Shown here: piece after piece, positions 18,561-28,582 of the stretch
Numbering within the stretch: the stretch's first letter is position 1
Layout: each line of letters opens with the position of its first letter
Source of the DNA: an uncultured Bacteroidota bacterium
Lineage (GTDB): Bacteria > Bacteroidota > Bacteroidia > B-17B0 > Aurantibacillaceae
NCBI GenBank assembly: GCA_903834765.1
Contig: CAILKE010000055.1
Location: 62,001 to 126,000, forward strand
DNA length: 64,000 nt
Direction of reading: 5' to 3'
Position numbers and translations under genes: made by a program
The notes under the pieces: model-generated
What the model was told of the DNA's origin: nothing
Database searches by the model: none
Seen by the model: the letters and a program-made list of their open reading frames with translations, nothing else

Positions 18561-18568
18561 CAAATATA
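18561..18568 (-). promoter_or_regulatory. Bacteroidota -7 promoter box for the small-protein/yidD/TonB-receptor operon
   Basis: On the minus strand the sequence reads TATATTTG, an exact match to the TAnnTTTG box, followed by CGAGG and the ATG at 18555. A start site 5-8 bp after the box would fall at or within the start codon. The -33 TTG is weak (spacing 16). Confidence 0.5.
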
Positions 18569-18945
18569 AGATTTATTTTAAAATCAAGTATAATTCTCCT
18601 ATCATTAACAGAAAACTTATATGGCTCAAATTCATAAATTTTATTAAAAAGACCACTTTTTAACGATAGATTTCATTAGCCCACTTTTAGTTACTCATTT
18701 TAAAATAAGACTTAAGTATTAAAATTGTATTTGAACTTTGACTTAGTAAACTCTAAAATAATTCTTATACAATCTGCACATTAATATAAATATTTATTAC
18801 CTTTAAACAAGAATTTTTTTAATTATTTGGATTATAACAAAAATAACATCAACTATTACTACCAACAAATGAGCAATTATAATTTATGCTTAGGTAAAAT
18901 TAATATCATAAAATAATTTAACTATAATTATTCAATAATAATATT
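18569..18945. other. Intergenic region between divergent genes, no gene seen
   Basis: About 380 bp of AT-rich DNA between the minus-strand operon starting at 18555 and the plus-strand receiver gene at 18946. I see no open frame with coding character, no strong inverted repeat and no copy of the window's repeats. It presumably holds promoters for both directions. Confidence 0.6.
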
Positions 18946-19362
18946 ATGAAAAGAAAAGAGTTGGCCTATTCATATAACTACGTTATGCTAGTTGATGATA
19001 ATGAATTAGATAATTTCATAAATCAAAAAACTATTGAGGTAAATTATTTTGCAAAGAAAGTATATATAAATACCGGCAGTAAAAGTGCTTTAGAGTTTTT
19101 GAAAAATTTAGAAATTTCTGGTAAAGAAACTTCTAGCTTTTTTCCCGAAGTTATTTTTGTAGATATTAATATGCCAATGATTGATGGATTTCAATTTATT
19201 GAAAATCTCAAAGCGCAATTACCTAATAATTTTAATTCGCTTAAGATAGTATTTTTGACATCCTCAATTATTCCAACTGATAAAGCGAGAGCTAATAAAA
19301 TATCAAAAAATATTTTGTTTTTGAATAAGCCTCTTAATAAAGAAATGCTGAATCAAATTTGA
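18946..19362 (+). CDS. Single-domain response regulator (CheY-like receiver)
   Basis: A 138-residue protein made of one receiver domain. All active-site residues are present: acidic pair Asp17-Asp18 in LVDDNE, phosphoacceptor Asp73 in FVDINMPMIDG, Thr105 in FLTSS, and Lys128 in FLNKPL. There is no output domain, so it acts by protein-protein contact or as a phosphate relay. A PAS histidine kinase is encoded 1.7 kb away on the other strand and could be its partner; this is inference from position. Its last 10 bp overlap the 3' end of the convergent gene at 19353. Confidence 0.92.
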   Translation: MKRKELAYSYNYVMLVDDNELDNFINQKTIEVNYFAKKVYINTGSKSALEFLKNLEISGKETSSFFPEVIFVDINMPMIDGFQFIENLKAQLPNNFNSLKIVFLTSSIIPTDKARANKISKNILFLNKPLNKEMLNQI

Positions 19363-20786
19363 TATTTTCTTTTTAATTCTGGAATTAAATGGGTGAAAAA
19401 TTCGTTATTCTTATTGTTGTTGGCAATAAAAAGAATGATGAAATCTCTTTGTTTAAATCTGTTTTTAGGAGATGATTCCTTGCTAATAATTAAATTAAAA
19501 GCTTTTAATAAATAGGAAATGTGATTGCAATTATCTGCAGATAAGGCTTTAATTTTCCGACTAATAATACTGGTTACTGTTTTTAAGTTTATTAAAGCTT
19601 TATCATAATCTTTTGTTACAATGTAATAGTAAATGAGTGTTAATTTAATATTTAGGTATAAATGGCTATAATTTTTTAAAACAAATTCGTTATGAATATT
19701 AGCTAACATACTTATAGCATCTTTATATTTTCCTTGATGATAGTAAATCATCGAGTGGTATAAACAAATAGAAATTTTTGTATATTCATCTAAAGGGTCA
19801 TAAAGAATGGCGTCTTTATTGGTATCTAAATATAAAGTTTCCATTTTGCCCTGCTCTTCACAATACTTTATTTTAGAGATTAAAAAACGAGAAACAAAAC
19901 AAATATGATTGTATAATAGTAAACTTGAAAATTTAGCATTCACCTTATCATAATAGAAATTAGTTTCTTGATAAGAATTAATTGAATAGTAATATTCGAA
20001 GCTTAAATAGTCAAGCACTAATTCCCATTTTTTTTGAATGATAGCAACCGGTAAGTCGTCAAAAATTATTCTGGTTTGCTGAATTAAGTCAGTTGCACTT
20101 TGTTTATTAGTTGAATTGTATGGACAAAAAATAACTAGTTGTAATTCAATTAAATTTTTTATTAATTCGATTTGCCTTGAATGACATAAATTATAAATAG
20201 ATGTAATTTCAGTTTTTATGAAATTTAATTTTTCTAATATTTCATTTGATTTGGATACATCATATTGAGCTAATAAGCGACAAAAATTCCCTAATAGTTC
20301 TTCCGATTTTTCTAAAGAAAGACCATAAGAAACTTGTTTATTATAGAGTTGAGAGTAATGATAGTATTTATCTGAATACATATTCATTTTTTTTAGAGCA
20401 CTGTATATAATCAGTAACTCATTGTGCATATCAAATCTATTAAGTTCTTTTTCTAATTTTTCTAAATAAGCAATAGCTGTTTCGCGAGGGCTATTGAGGC
20501 AAACTTCTGGAACCTTTAATAATAATTTAATGGATTCTTCTTGATCTATATATAAATCACACGATAATGATTCTTGAATCTTATCATATAATCTAGATTT
20601 TAAAACATAAAATGCATTAGCAGTTACTCCTAAATGATTCTTGATATCTTTATCAGAAAGAGTTGTGTTTTTATATGATTGTAAGAGATAAAGAAATCTA
20701 TCTGCCTTATTTTTTATTAAGGTTTTTTCAATTTCTATGTAGTTATCTTTTCCTAACTGAATAATTACTTCCTTTAGTTTAATCAT
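19353..20786 (-). CDS. Helical-repeat (TPR-like) protein, unknown function
   Basis: A 477-residue, all-helical protein without signal peptide. The N-terminal 70 residues (KADRFLYLLQSYKN, DIKNHLGVTANAFYVLKSRL) resemble a helical domain with a helix-turn-helix look, and the rest reads like degenerate TPR helices. The style matches the paired 513- and 515-residue proteins at 26912-30130: an N-terminal segment on a short theme ending in LYDKI/LYNFI, then a helical solenoid. The function is unknown; a regulatory or scaffold role is only a guess. It lies between a receiver gene (overlapping by 10 bp) and a histidine kinase on the same strand. Confidence 0.65.
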   Translation of the reverse strand: MIKLKEVIIQLGKDNYIEIEKTLIKNKADRFLYLLQSYKNTTLSDKDIKNHLGVTANAFYVLKSRLYDKIQESLSCDLYIDQEESIKLLLKVPEVCLNSPRETAIAYLEKLEKELNRFDMHNELLIIYSALKKMNMYSDKYYHYSQLYNKQVSYGLSLEKSEELLGNFCRLLAQYDVSKSNEILEKLNFIKTEITSIYNLCHSRQIELIKNLIELQLVIFCPYNSTNKQSATDLIQQTRIIFDDLPVAIIQKKWELVLDYLSFEYYYSINSYQETNFYYDKVNAKFSSLLLYNHICFVSRFLISKIKYCEEQGKMETLYLDTNKDAILYDPLDEYTKISICLYHSMIYYHQGKYKDAISMLANIHNEFVLKNYSHLYLNIKLTLIYYYIVTKDYDKALINLKTVTSIISRKIKALSADNCNHISYLLKAFNLIISKESSPKNRFKQRDFIILFIANNNKNNEFFTHLIPELKRKYQI

Positions 20787-21088
20787 AATTATTTTTATTC
20801 ATTAAAAAACTTACATTATATTTTACAAATGTAGGAATTTTTAATTTAACGTTACAATGATAATTCGCATCACTTTATCTTTATAATTAATTAGATTATA
20901 AAGTTAGTTATGCTTAAAAAGCGTAATTTTTTCTGAAATATAGGTTTTATTAAAAAAATCTTACATATTAAAAAATTTTCTATTTTTCTTGTAAACCACA
21001 ATTTTTTAATATTTTATTGCATATACTTTGTTATCGAGTTTTTTAATTAAAAATTTCGATGTAAGTAAATTATTATTGATTTTATGTT
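20787..21088. other. Intergenic region, no gene seen
   Basis: About 300 bp, strongly AT-rich, between the kinase gene stop and the helical-repeat gene start, both on the minus strand. No open frame with coding character and no clear hairpin or repeat copy. It probably carries the promoter of the helical-repeat gene. Confidence 0.55.
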
Positions 21089-22966
21089 CTATTTTTTAAA
21101 TTTAATGGTAAAAGTGGTGCTTATGTCTACTTTACTTTCTATGTCTATTGTGCCACCTAATGCCATTATTTGAGATTTAATTAAATATAGCCCTAATCCT
21201 TTCCCGTCAGGATTATCATGAAATCTTTGATATAGTTTAAATAATTTCTCTTTATAACGTTCAGTGTCTATGCCAATCCCATTATCTTTATATTTTAGAA
21301 TAATAAAGTCATTTGTCGTAATAGTGGATATATTAATTTTTAATTTACGATTTGGTGATTTATATTTAATGGAATTGGTGAATAAATTCTGAAATACGCT
21401 TTCTAGGTATGCTGAAGTGAAATTAACTTCTGGAGCTTGTTTATAATTGAAATCTACTTTTATATCATTTTTATTAAGAGATATGCTTAATTGAGAAATG
21501 ACTTTATTAGTAATTTCAGTAAATGAAATTTTTTCTTTTACAATGTTAGTTTGATCCTTTATAATTAAAACCTTTGTTAAATCTTTTATGGTATCATCAA
21601 ACATATGTGCAGATTTCTTGATACCATCTAATAACTGTTTTAAAGTTTTATCTGGAATTTTATAATGGTCAATAAGTGATGTTAAACCTAGTAAATTAGC
21701 TATGGGAGCTCTTAAGTTATGAGATGTGACATAAGAAAATTGTTTTAGGTCTTTAACGTTTTGAGATAATTCTGAAATCATTAATTCTTTTTCTATTTCG
21801 CGATGCTTACGTTCGGTAACATCTTTTTCAATTGTTATAAAATGGGTTGTGTTTCCTATTTTATTAATTACAGGAGAAATAGACATGTTGACCCAAAATT
21901 CTTCTCCATTTTTTTTATAATTAATGATTTCAGTTTCGCATTCTTTTTTATTTAAAATGGCTTTATTTATTTTTTGAAATTCTTTTTTATCAGTTTTTGG
22001 ACCTATAAACATTCTAATTGACTTACCAATAACTTCTGCCATTTGATAGCCTGTCATTTCAGTAAAAGCATTATTTACAAAGATGATTAACTGATTACCT
22101 GTTTTAGCATCTTGCTCTGTAATTACAACCGAATCACTTGTGTTTGTAATTGCAGACTCTAAAAGCTTTAAGCGCAATTCTTCGTTTTTTTGACTCGTAA
22201 CATCTTGCATGGCACCAATCATTTTTTGTGTCATACCATTTTCATTAATGATTAAATACCCTTTGTCAAGAACGTATTTATAGGTATTATCGGCACATAA
22301 AAAACGGTATTCGTCTTCCCATCTTTTTTCTTTATTTGCTAAACATTTTTCTGCCTTTAATTTTACTCTTTGTAAATCGTCTGGATGAATTTTACTATAC
22401 CACCAAGAGATGTGATTTATAGTTTCGTCGTTATAATTATAGCCATACGCTCGGGAAATTCCTTTATTCCATATTATGTTTAATGTATTATAATCTAATT
22501 CCCAGATAGTATCATTGGTTGCTTTTTCTATAATATCATAACGGTTATTTGATTCTTGAATTTTTGTATTATATATATTTCGATCTGTAATATCAACTAA
22601 TATGGTACTAGTTATTATATCACTGTTATCTAGTTTAAGGTTTGTTGAAATAAACTCGCAAGGAAATCGTTCTCCATTTTTTCGAATGCCAATTATTTCA
22701 CCTTTCGCTTTTCCTTCTTTTTTCATGCTTTTTAGAGCAAAAATCATTTCTGGGTTCGAAATATCAAAAATGGAGCTTCTTTTAAGTGAGCGTAATTCTT
22801 TTATACTGTAACCAAACATTTTTGATGCTGCGGCATTTGCTTCTAAAATTAAGCCATCATCAGGTGTACCTAGAAGTATTGCATTAAATGAGTTTTCGAA
22901 AATTGCATGAAACCTACTATCATTTTGATTTTTCATAAGCTTAGGATTTTTTGTAGTTTTACTCAT
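21089..22966 (-). CDS. PAS-domain sensor histidine kinase
   Basis: A 625-residue soluble histidine kinase with no membrane helix. Three PAS/PAC modules can be seen: about residues 15-130 (FENSFNAILLGTPDDGLIL), 140-258 (TNDTIWELDYNTLNIIW) and 262-390 (DSVVITEQDAKTGNQLIIF). Then follow the dimerisation helix with the phosphoryl His in VTSHNLRAPIANLLGL (near residue 415) and the ATP-binding domain with N-box NSIKYK, LKYKDNGIGID and GKGLGLYLIK. It autophosphorylates and would signal through a response regulator; the single-domain receiver at 18946 is the nearest candidate. The cytosolic PAS domains suggest an internal redox, ligand or energy signal. Confidence 0.93.
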   Translation of the reverse strand: MSKTTKNPKLMKNQNDSRFHAIFENSFNAILLGTPDDGLILEANAAASKMFGYSIKELRSLKRSSIFDISNPEMIFALKSMKKEGKAKGEIIGIRKNGERFPCEFISTNLKLDNSDIITSTILVDITDRNIYNTKIQESNNRYDIIEKATNDTIWELDYNTLNIIWNKGISRAYGYNYNDETINHISWWYSKIHPDDLQRVKLKAEKCLANKEKRWEDEYRFLCADNTYKYVLDKGYLIINENGMTQKMIGAMQDVTSQKNEELRLKLLESAITNTSDSVVITEQDAKTGNQLIIFVNNAFTEMTGYQMAEVIGKSIRMFIGPKTDKKEFQKINKAILNKKECETEIINYKKNGEEFWVNMSISPVINKIGNTTHFITIEKDVTERKHREIEKELMISELSQNVKDLKQFSYVTSHNLRAPIANLLGLTSLIDHYKIPDKTLKQLLDGIKKSAHMFDDTIKDLTKVLIIKDQTNIVKEKISFTEITNKVISQLSISLNKNDIKVDFNYKQAPEVNFTSAYLESVFQNLFTNSIKYKSPNRKLKINISTITTNDFIILKYKDNGIGIDTERYKEKLFKLYQRFHDNPDGKGLGLYLIKSQIMALGGTIDIESKVDISTTFTIKFKK

Positions 22967-23126
22967 ACTATTAAATGGTATTTTTTACTATTTAAAAAAT
23001 AGTTAACAAAGATTATTGGGATATACAATTATAATAATATTTATGTAAGATTATTAATAAATGTAGGTTATTTCATACAATGGTAATTGTTTATAGTTGA
23101 TTTAAATAGAGAGCTTTAAGATTATA

Positions 23127-25394
23127 TTAGATTTTTTTTCTTTTTTTACCCAATATCCAAAAAAGTAATATTGGTAATAGAAAAATATCTGCAATTACAG
23201 CTATGATAATGGTTATGCATATTAAAAATCCAAAATAAAAGGTGCTTTGAAAGTCGCTAATCATTAAACTTACAAAGCCTCCCATTAAAATAAAAGTAGT
23301 TAGTAAAATTGGTTTACCTGTTTCAAAATACGTTCGTTTAAAAGCATATAATAATGATTTGCCATAACCTAGTTCTATTTTAAGTCGAGAAATAAAATGA
23401 ATAGTGTCATCAGTTGCTACACCAAAGGCAATGCTAAATACTAAAGATGTTGCTGCTTTTAGTTCAATCCCTGCAAAGCCCATAATACCAGCTATTATGA
23501 GCAAGGGAATAACGTTTGGTAATATAAATACGATTACCATTTTCCAACTACGATGTAAAAAATAGGTGAGTATACCTATAACTAATAATGAAAATAAGAA
23601 TCCTTGTATCATATTATTTACCATATACTCATTATTTCTGTCAATTAAATGAGCAGCCCCAGTAATTTTTATTTCTATGTCTTGCTGATTAATATGTTGT
23701 TTCAGGAACTCTTCAAATTTTTTATTTCGTTCGTTAATAACAATACTTCCTACATCTGCTATTTTTCCGTTAATACGAGCAAAATGCCCATCAACAGTTA
23801 TTATTCGCTTAATGTCTTTATTTTTTTTATTGGACATTAATTGCTTTTTAATAGGCTCATAATCTTCTTGATTAGGAAAAACGCCTTCTCCTGATGTTTC
23901 ATCATTTATAGCTTTATTAATGGTTTTAGTAAGCATTGCAGGAGAATACATAAATCCAGCTTGATATTCTTTTTTCAAAAATGCATCAACCGAATTGAGC
24001 TGTTTCATGATGTCATAATCCCAAACAGTTTTATTTTTATTTTTTATTTCAACTGCTAATTCTAATGGACGCACTCCGCTGTAGTGTTTTTCAAAGAAAT
24101 AAAAATCTTGTTTTATCTTAACTCTATCTGATAAATCTTCTAATAAAATGTTATTCACTTTAATATTGTATATACCTACAATTGATAAAGCTACCAGCAA
24201 ACATGATGTTACAAAAATTGTTTTTTGATGACGAAGTATCCAAAACAACACATTACGCATAATATTGTATGTTTTATTATCATGGCCGTGTATTGCAACT
24301 AGTTTCTTTGGTGTAAATAAATATAATAATGCAGGAAGTAAGGTATAGCTTAGTATAAATGCGATAACTATTCCTATAGATGTATATATTCCAAAATCTT
24401 TAATAGGTTTTATAGATGAAAATAATAATGATAAAAACCCTACAACAGTTGTGACAAGGGTGAGGAATGTAGGAAAGCCTACTTCTTTTAAAATTAGCGG
24501 ATAAATTTTTAAACGTTCAGTTCCTTTAGATAGTTCTTCAAAATATTTCGAAAAGAAGTGAACGACGTCACTCATTCCTGCAATAAATATCATGGTTGGT
24601 AGCATCACGGTCATAATATCAAGGGATTTTCCAAGCATAGCCATAATCCCTAAAGTCCAAAAAATAGAAATAATAACTATGGTCATTGGTACTAAAACAC
24701 CATATATAGAGCGGAAAGACAACCATAAAAAAAACATGACTAATCCAAAAGAGATGGCTAAAAAATACACAAATTCGCTTTGTAAATTTTTCAGATAAAC
24801 ATCTTGAGCTACAATTCTCCCAACAAAATGGACTTCATCAAAATGATATTTGTTAAACGTTTGCTCTATGTTGCGAGCAAGACTATCACATTTCGCTTTA
24901 GATAAACCTTCATCTGTTTTTATAAAAATAGAAAGCGATTTAGCGTCTTTTGGAAAAAATGAACCAATTAATTCAGGAGTGTTATAAATATTGGAGCTGT
25001 CTTCTTTATATAAGCTCTCATCTTCAATATGTATCAAGCGCTTTTGAACAGGAGCTAAGCCGCTTAATGATATATTTTTAATGTTAGTAGGCGATATAAT
25101 TCGATCTGCATACCGTATGGTTTTTAAATCATTTGAAAATGATTCCACTTTTTGCAAAAAATCTTTTTTGAAAATACCTGCTTTATTTTCAATGCCAATT
25201 AATACAAATTCATTATCCCATTCAAATCTATTTCGGTGAGTTTGATATACCTCTAGTTCATTGTCTTCATTAGGAAAAAAAGCTTCAAAGTCATAATTGA
25301 ATTGTATTTTTTTTACTTGAAAAGCGCATAAAATTGTAAAACCAATAACAAATGCAAGCGTGATATAACTGATTGTTTTTTGAGAGAATTTCAT
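23127..25394 (-). CDS. RND-superfamily exporter (MMPL/HAE3-like)
   Basis: A 755-residue membrane protein with the RND duplicated plan: one N-terminal helix, a large periplasmic loop (about residues 30-200), five to six helices, a second helix-loop (about 400-580), and a last set of helices. The conserved segments are IFIAGMSDVVHFFSKY in the first half and AFGVATDDTIHFISRL in the second, each with the acidic residue expected in the proton path. It belongs to the single-chain MMPL/patched-like group, which moves lipids, hopanoids or hydrophobic compounds rather than forming tripartite AcrB pumps. The M28 peptidase gene lies 69 bp upstream on the same strand. The substrate is unknown. Confidence 0.88.
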   Translation of the reverse strand: MKFSQKTISYITLAFVIGFTILCAFQVKKIQFNYDFEAFFPNEDNELEVYQTHRNRFEWDNEFVLIGIENKAGIFKKDFLQKVESFSNDLKTIRYADRIISPTNIKNISLSGLAPVQKRLIHIEDESLYKEDSSNIYNTPELIGSFFPKDAKSLSIFIKTDEGLSKAKCDSLARNIEQTFNKYHFDEVHFVGRIVAQDVYLKNLQSEFVYFLAISFGLVMFFLWLSFRSIYGVLVPMTIVIISIFWTLGIMAMLGKSLDIMTVMLPTMIFIAGMSDVVHFFSKYFEELSKGTERLKIYPLILKEVGFPTFLTLVTTVVGFLSLLFSSIKPIKDFGIYTSIGIVIAFILSYTLLPALLYLFTPKKLVAIHGHDNKTYNIMRNVLFWILRHQKTIFVTSCLLVALSIVGIYNIKVNNILLEDLSDRVKIKQDFYFFEKHYSGVRPLELAVEIKNKNKTVWDYDIMKQLNSVDAFLKKEYQAGFMYSPAMLTKTINKAINDETSGEGVFPNQEDYEPIKKQLMSNKKNKDIKRIITVDGHFARINGKIADVGSIVINERNKKFEEFLKQHINQQDIEIKITGAAHLIDRNNEYMVNNMIQGFLFSLLVIGILTYFLHRSWKMVIVFILPNVIPLLIIAGIMGFAGIELKAATSLVFSIAFGVATDDTIHFISRLKIELGYGKSLLYAFKRTYFETGKPILLTTFILMGGFVSLMISDFQSTFYFGFLICITIIIAVIADIFLLPILLFWILGKKRKKI

Positions 25395-25463
25395 TTTTAG
25401 ATTTTTTTTAGTTGCTTATCAATTGTTTGCAACAAACAGTATGTTAATGTGGCTATTTAATTT

Positions 25464-26849
25464 TTACCATTGTTTATCTATTAAGTATATAATAGAACCA
25501 ATAACACCCGCACTTAGTTCGAGCTCACGTTTATTTATTTTATCAAAAGTATCGTCTGCTGTATGGTGGAAATCAAAATATTTTTGCCCATCAGGTTCAA
25601 ATCCAATTAAAGGTACTCCAATATCTTGCAAATATTCGATATCAGCTCCGTGACCACCTTTTTTTATATAATGAAGAAAATAGGGGTCTAATAAATTTTT
25701 CCATTTTACTATTTTTTCATAAGCATTCATCGTTGTATCCACACTGATTCCTCTTGGTGAAAAGCCACCGGCATCACTTTCTAAAGCAGCTATATGTTTC
25801 AAATTATTTTTTTTAGTATCGGCAAAGTAAGCCTTACCGCCTCTGCCTCCATTTTCTTCATTCATAAAAGCTACAGCTCTTATGGTGTGTATTGGTTTTA
25901 TGTTTTGTTTTTTAAATAATGATAGTATCTCTATGCTTTGCACAACACCAGCGCCATCATCATGAGCACCTTGCCCATTGTCCCATGCATCTAAATGCCC
26001 TCCACTTAATATAATTTCGTTTGGTTTCTCAGTGCCTTTAATTTCGCCAACAACATTAAAGGAAGGCTCGTCTTTTAATGTTTGACAAGTCATTTTTAAA
26101 TTTAGTTTAAGCTTAGGGTTATGTTTTAATTCATTTACAAGGATATCTGCACCAATATAACTGATAGCGCAACAAGGAATTTTTCTCTGACAAATACTTG
26201 TATCATACCCCATTGCGCCAGTATGCGGAAAATCATTATTTATAGAACTCATACTGCGTACAATTGTGGCAAGAGCTCCATACTTTGCAGCCTTGCTTGG
26301 ACCAGCCCAGCGGTATTTTACGGTTTCACCATAACAACTACCTGTGCTTAAATGTTTATGATCAAAAAATACATTGTAAAATACAATTTTTCCTTTTATG
26401 TTTTTTTCGCCTAATGCATCTAATTCTTCAAAACTTTTTACTTCTATAACTTCAGCATAAATTCCGTTTATTGGAGTGGCAACAGAACCTCCTAAAGCGC
26501 AAATGGAATAATTTGTTTTTTGTTTGTTCTTAATATTTGTGGTTGAACATATTTCTTTTTCGCCCCTTACCCAATGTGGTACCATACAAGGTTGCAAATA
26601 TACAGTATCAGCGCCTGCTTCATACATTGCTTTTTTTGCCCAAATTACTGCTTTAGCTGCTTGAGGAGAACCACTTAATCTGCCACCAATTTTTGTAGTT
26701 AAGTATTCTAAATTTTTGTAGCATTTACTTTCTGTCAAATAATAATCAAAAATCTTACGTAATTGTATGCTATCAGCATTTTGAGATTTTAAAATAGAAC
26801 TTAATAATAAGATACTAACGATTAAGGATTTAGAGTAGTGTGAGTTCAT
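25464..26849 (-). CDS. M28 family metallopeptidase, carboxypeptidase Q-like
   Basis: A 461-residue exported protein with a signal peptide (LIVSILLLSSILKS). It resembles plasma glutamate carboxypeptidase (carboxypeptidase Q): GGRLSGSPQAAKAV and MVPHWVRGEKE in the N-terminal part. The M28 zinc ligands follow in GGHLDAWDNGQGAHDDGAG, FMNEENGGRGG, ESDAGGFSPRG and FDFHHTADDTFDKIN. A PA-like insert lies between about residues 120 and 260. It would remove amino acids from peptides in the periplasm or outside the cell. There is no sorting domain at its C-terminus, so it is not a type IX substrate. It is upstream of the RND exporter, possibly cotranscribed. Confidence 0.92.
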   Translation of the reverse strand: MNSHYSKSLIVSILLLSSILKSQNADSIQLRKIFDYYLTESKCYKNLEYLTTKIGGRLSGSPQAAKAVIWAKKAMYEAGADTVYLQPCMVPHWVRGEKEICSTTNIKNKQKTNYSICALGGSVATPINGIYAEVIEVKSFEELDALGEKNIKGKIVFYNVFFDHKHLSTGSCYGETVKYRWAGPSKAAKYGALATIVRSMSSINNDFPHTGAMGYDTSICQRKIPCCAISYIGADILVNELKHNPKLKLNLKMTCQTLKDEPSFNVVGEIKGTEKPNEIILSGGHLDAWDNGQGAHDDGAGVVQSIEILSLFKKQNIKPIHTIRAVAFMNEENGGRGGKAYFADTKKNNLKHIAALESDAGGFSPRGISVDTTMNAYEKIVKWKNLLDPYFLHYIKKGGHGADIEYLQDIGVPLIGFEPDGQKYFDFHHTADDTFDKINKRELELSAGVIGSIIYLIDKQW

Positions 26850-26911
26850 ATTGATGATGAATTATTTAATTAAATTTAAAGTTAAATTATATTGAAATGA
26901 TTGAATATTTA

Positions 26912-28453
26912 TTAAACGTTTTGTCGCCTTATTTTAATAGCTTCTGCAAATGTTATATTGTGAATTTTAGAATCTACCCAAGCGTAAAAATTAAAAAACT
27001 CTAAAGCATTTTTCTCGTACTTATTCTTAAATACTATGTCTAACTCTTGTTTAAATTTAATATAAGTTTCTTTTTGCTTCCCTTCTTTTTTAGATAATGC
27101 TATTTTTTTATAATAATCTAAAAATACCATTTCAAATTTATATTGTTTTTCTTGCTGGTTAAAAAAACGTAATGTTGATTTATAGATGTATGTAATTAAA
27201 TCATCATTACCTAATTCAAAATGAATAATTAAATTAATTAATTTACAAATACGAATATTGTCCTCTCGCAAATCTTCATAGTTGGTGTTGAGTATTTTAT
27301 TTAGCCAATGTAAAGCTTTGTTGAAATCGCCTACACCAAAATATACCATGCTAATAGTATGATATATCATTACTAAATCCTCGTCATTTATTTTTGTATC
27401 GTATTTATCTAATCCATTAATAACATTAGGAATAACCTTTGTTGCTTGCTGATGTTGCCCGATGTATGCGTACAAAACCATTTCGGTATTATAGGATTGG
27501 GTGAAAATGGAAATCTGTAAATCGATAGCGCTAAACATTTTGTTTAAAGAAAGTGATCTCAATTTGTCAATCATTTTAAAACCATCGTTATACTGTTTTT
27601 TTGTTGTGAAGCAGCGTATCAAATAACCATGTGCAAGAATATAAAAATTGGGTAATTCGGTAATTAATTCAGGATTGTTTTCCATTTCAATAATGAGTTC
27701 CGAAAAAGAAGCGTTTACTTCGTCCATTTCGTTTAATAATCGATTACCCAAACCAATAGTAAATAAATATATAATATTGGCTTTGTTTGATAAAAACTTG
27801 GTCGTAGTTTTTAGTTTTTTAGTTTCTTTAATTATTTCAGTTATTTCTTTTACGTCTTCTTTTCCTCTGGCGATCATTAGTTTGGAAGATAATCTATTCA
27901 ATTTTGATAATTGAACTTCATAAGCAGCGTAATTTTCAATTTTACTAAAAATCGAATTTTCTTCATTAATTAGCTCATCAATAGTTCTGTAATTGATATC
28001 GCCAAAATGAGCTTCCATATCAATCAGTACTTTTTCTAATTCAACTATTTCTAGTAAACTATAAAATAATTCATAATCTTGAGCCCGTTTTTTTAATAAG
28101 CTCAATTGTTTTCGTGATTGTTTGTATAGCGATTTGTTATATAAGAGTTGAATGTTTTTAATTTCCTCGTCAATCATTGCACTAGTAATGGTTTCTTGGC
28201 GATAAGAGCGCAAACTTTTTAAAATATGGTGCAGCAGTTGATTCTTCTCAGAAGCAAAATGTTGTACAAATAAATCTTTACTAAAATGATTTTTTACATT
28301 TTCCTCATCATAAACTTCCTGTTTTTGTATGTAATTATAAAGTTTAATGTAATTTTTTTCGCCTTGCTGTAATGAGGATAATAATTTAAATTTCTTTTCC
28401 TCATCTCGTGACAAGGATTTTATGAGGTCAAATAATTGATTGGTAGGTTTCAT
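26912..28453 (-). CDS. Helical-repeat protein, paralog 1 of a tandem pair
   Basis: A 513-residue all-helical cytosolic-looking protein without a recognised domain. Its start (LFDLIKSLSRDEEKKFKLLS) and the following segment with LYNYI, LKSLRSYRQE and QSRKQLSLLKKRAQ match the next gene upstream (28583-30130) throughout, so the two are tandem paralogs. The repeated helix pairs of the YGVGDFNKALHWLNKIL type point to a degenerate TPR solenoid. Proteins of this style are frequent in Bacteroidota and are not characterised. The gap to its paralog is 129 bp. The function is unknown. Confidence 0.7.
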   Translation of the reverse strand: MKPTNQLFDLIKSLSRDEEKKFKLLSSLQQGEKNYIKLYNYIQKQEVYDEENVKNHFSKDLFVQHFASEKNQLLHHILKSLRSYRQETITSAMIDEEIKNIQLLYNKSLYKQSRKQLSLLKKRAQDYELFYSLLEIVELEKVLIDMEAHFGDINYRTIDELINEENSIFSKIENYAAYEVQLSKLNRLSSKLMIARGKEDVKEITEIIKETKKLKTTTKFLSNKANIIYLFTIGLGNRLLNEMDEVNASFSELIIEMENNPELITELPNFYILAHGYLIRCFTTKKQYNDGFKMIDKLRSLSLNKMFSAIDLQISIFTQSYNTEMVLYAYIGQHQQATKVIPNVINGLDKYDTKINDEDLVMIYHTISMVYFGVGDFNKALHWLNKILNTNYEDLREDNIRICKLINLIIHFELGNDDLITYIYKSTLRFFNQQEKQYKFEMVFLDYYKKIALSKKEGKQKETYIKFKQELDIVFKNKYEKNALEFFNFYAWVDSKIHNITFAEAIKIRRQNV

Positions 28454-28582
28454 GTTTAGAAATTATTTTATTTATTATCATAAGCTTTATTCATCATTTT
28501 ATTTACGCTAATATCTTGGAAAGATTAATATTTCAAGTATAATATTTAGTTTTTTAATTAGAATTAGATTTACTGTTTTTTA

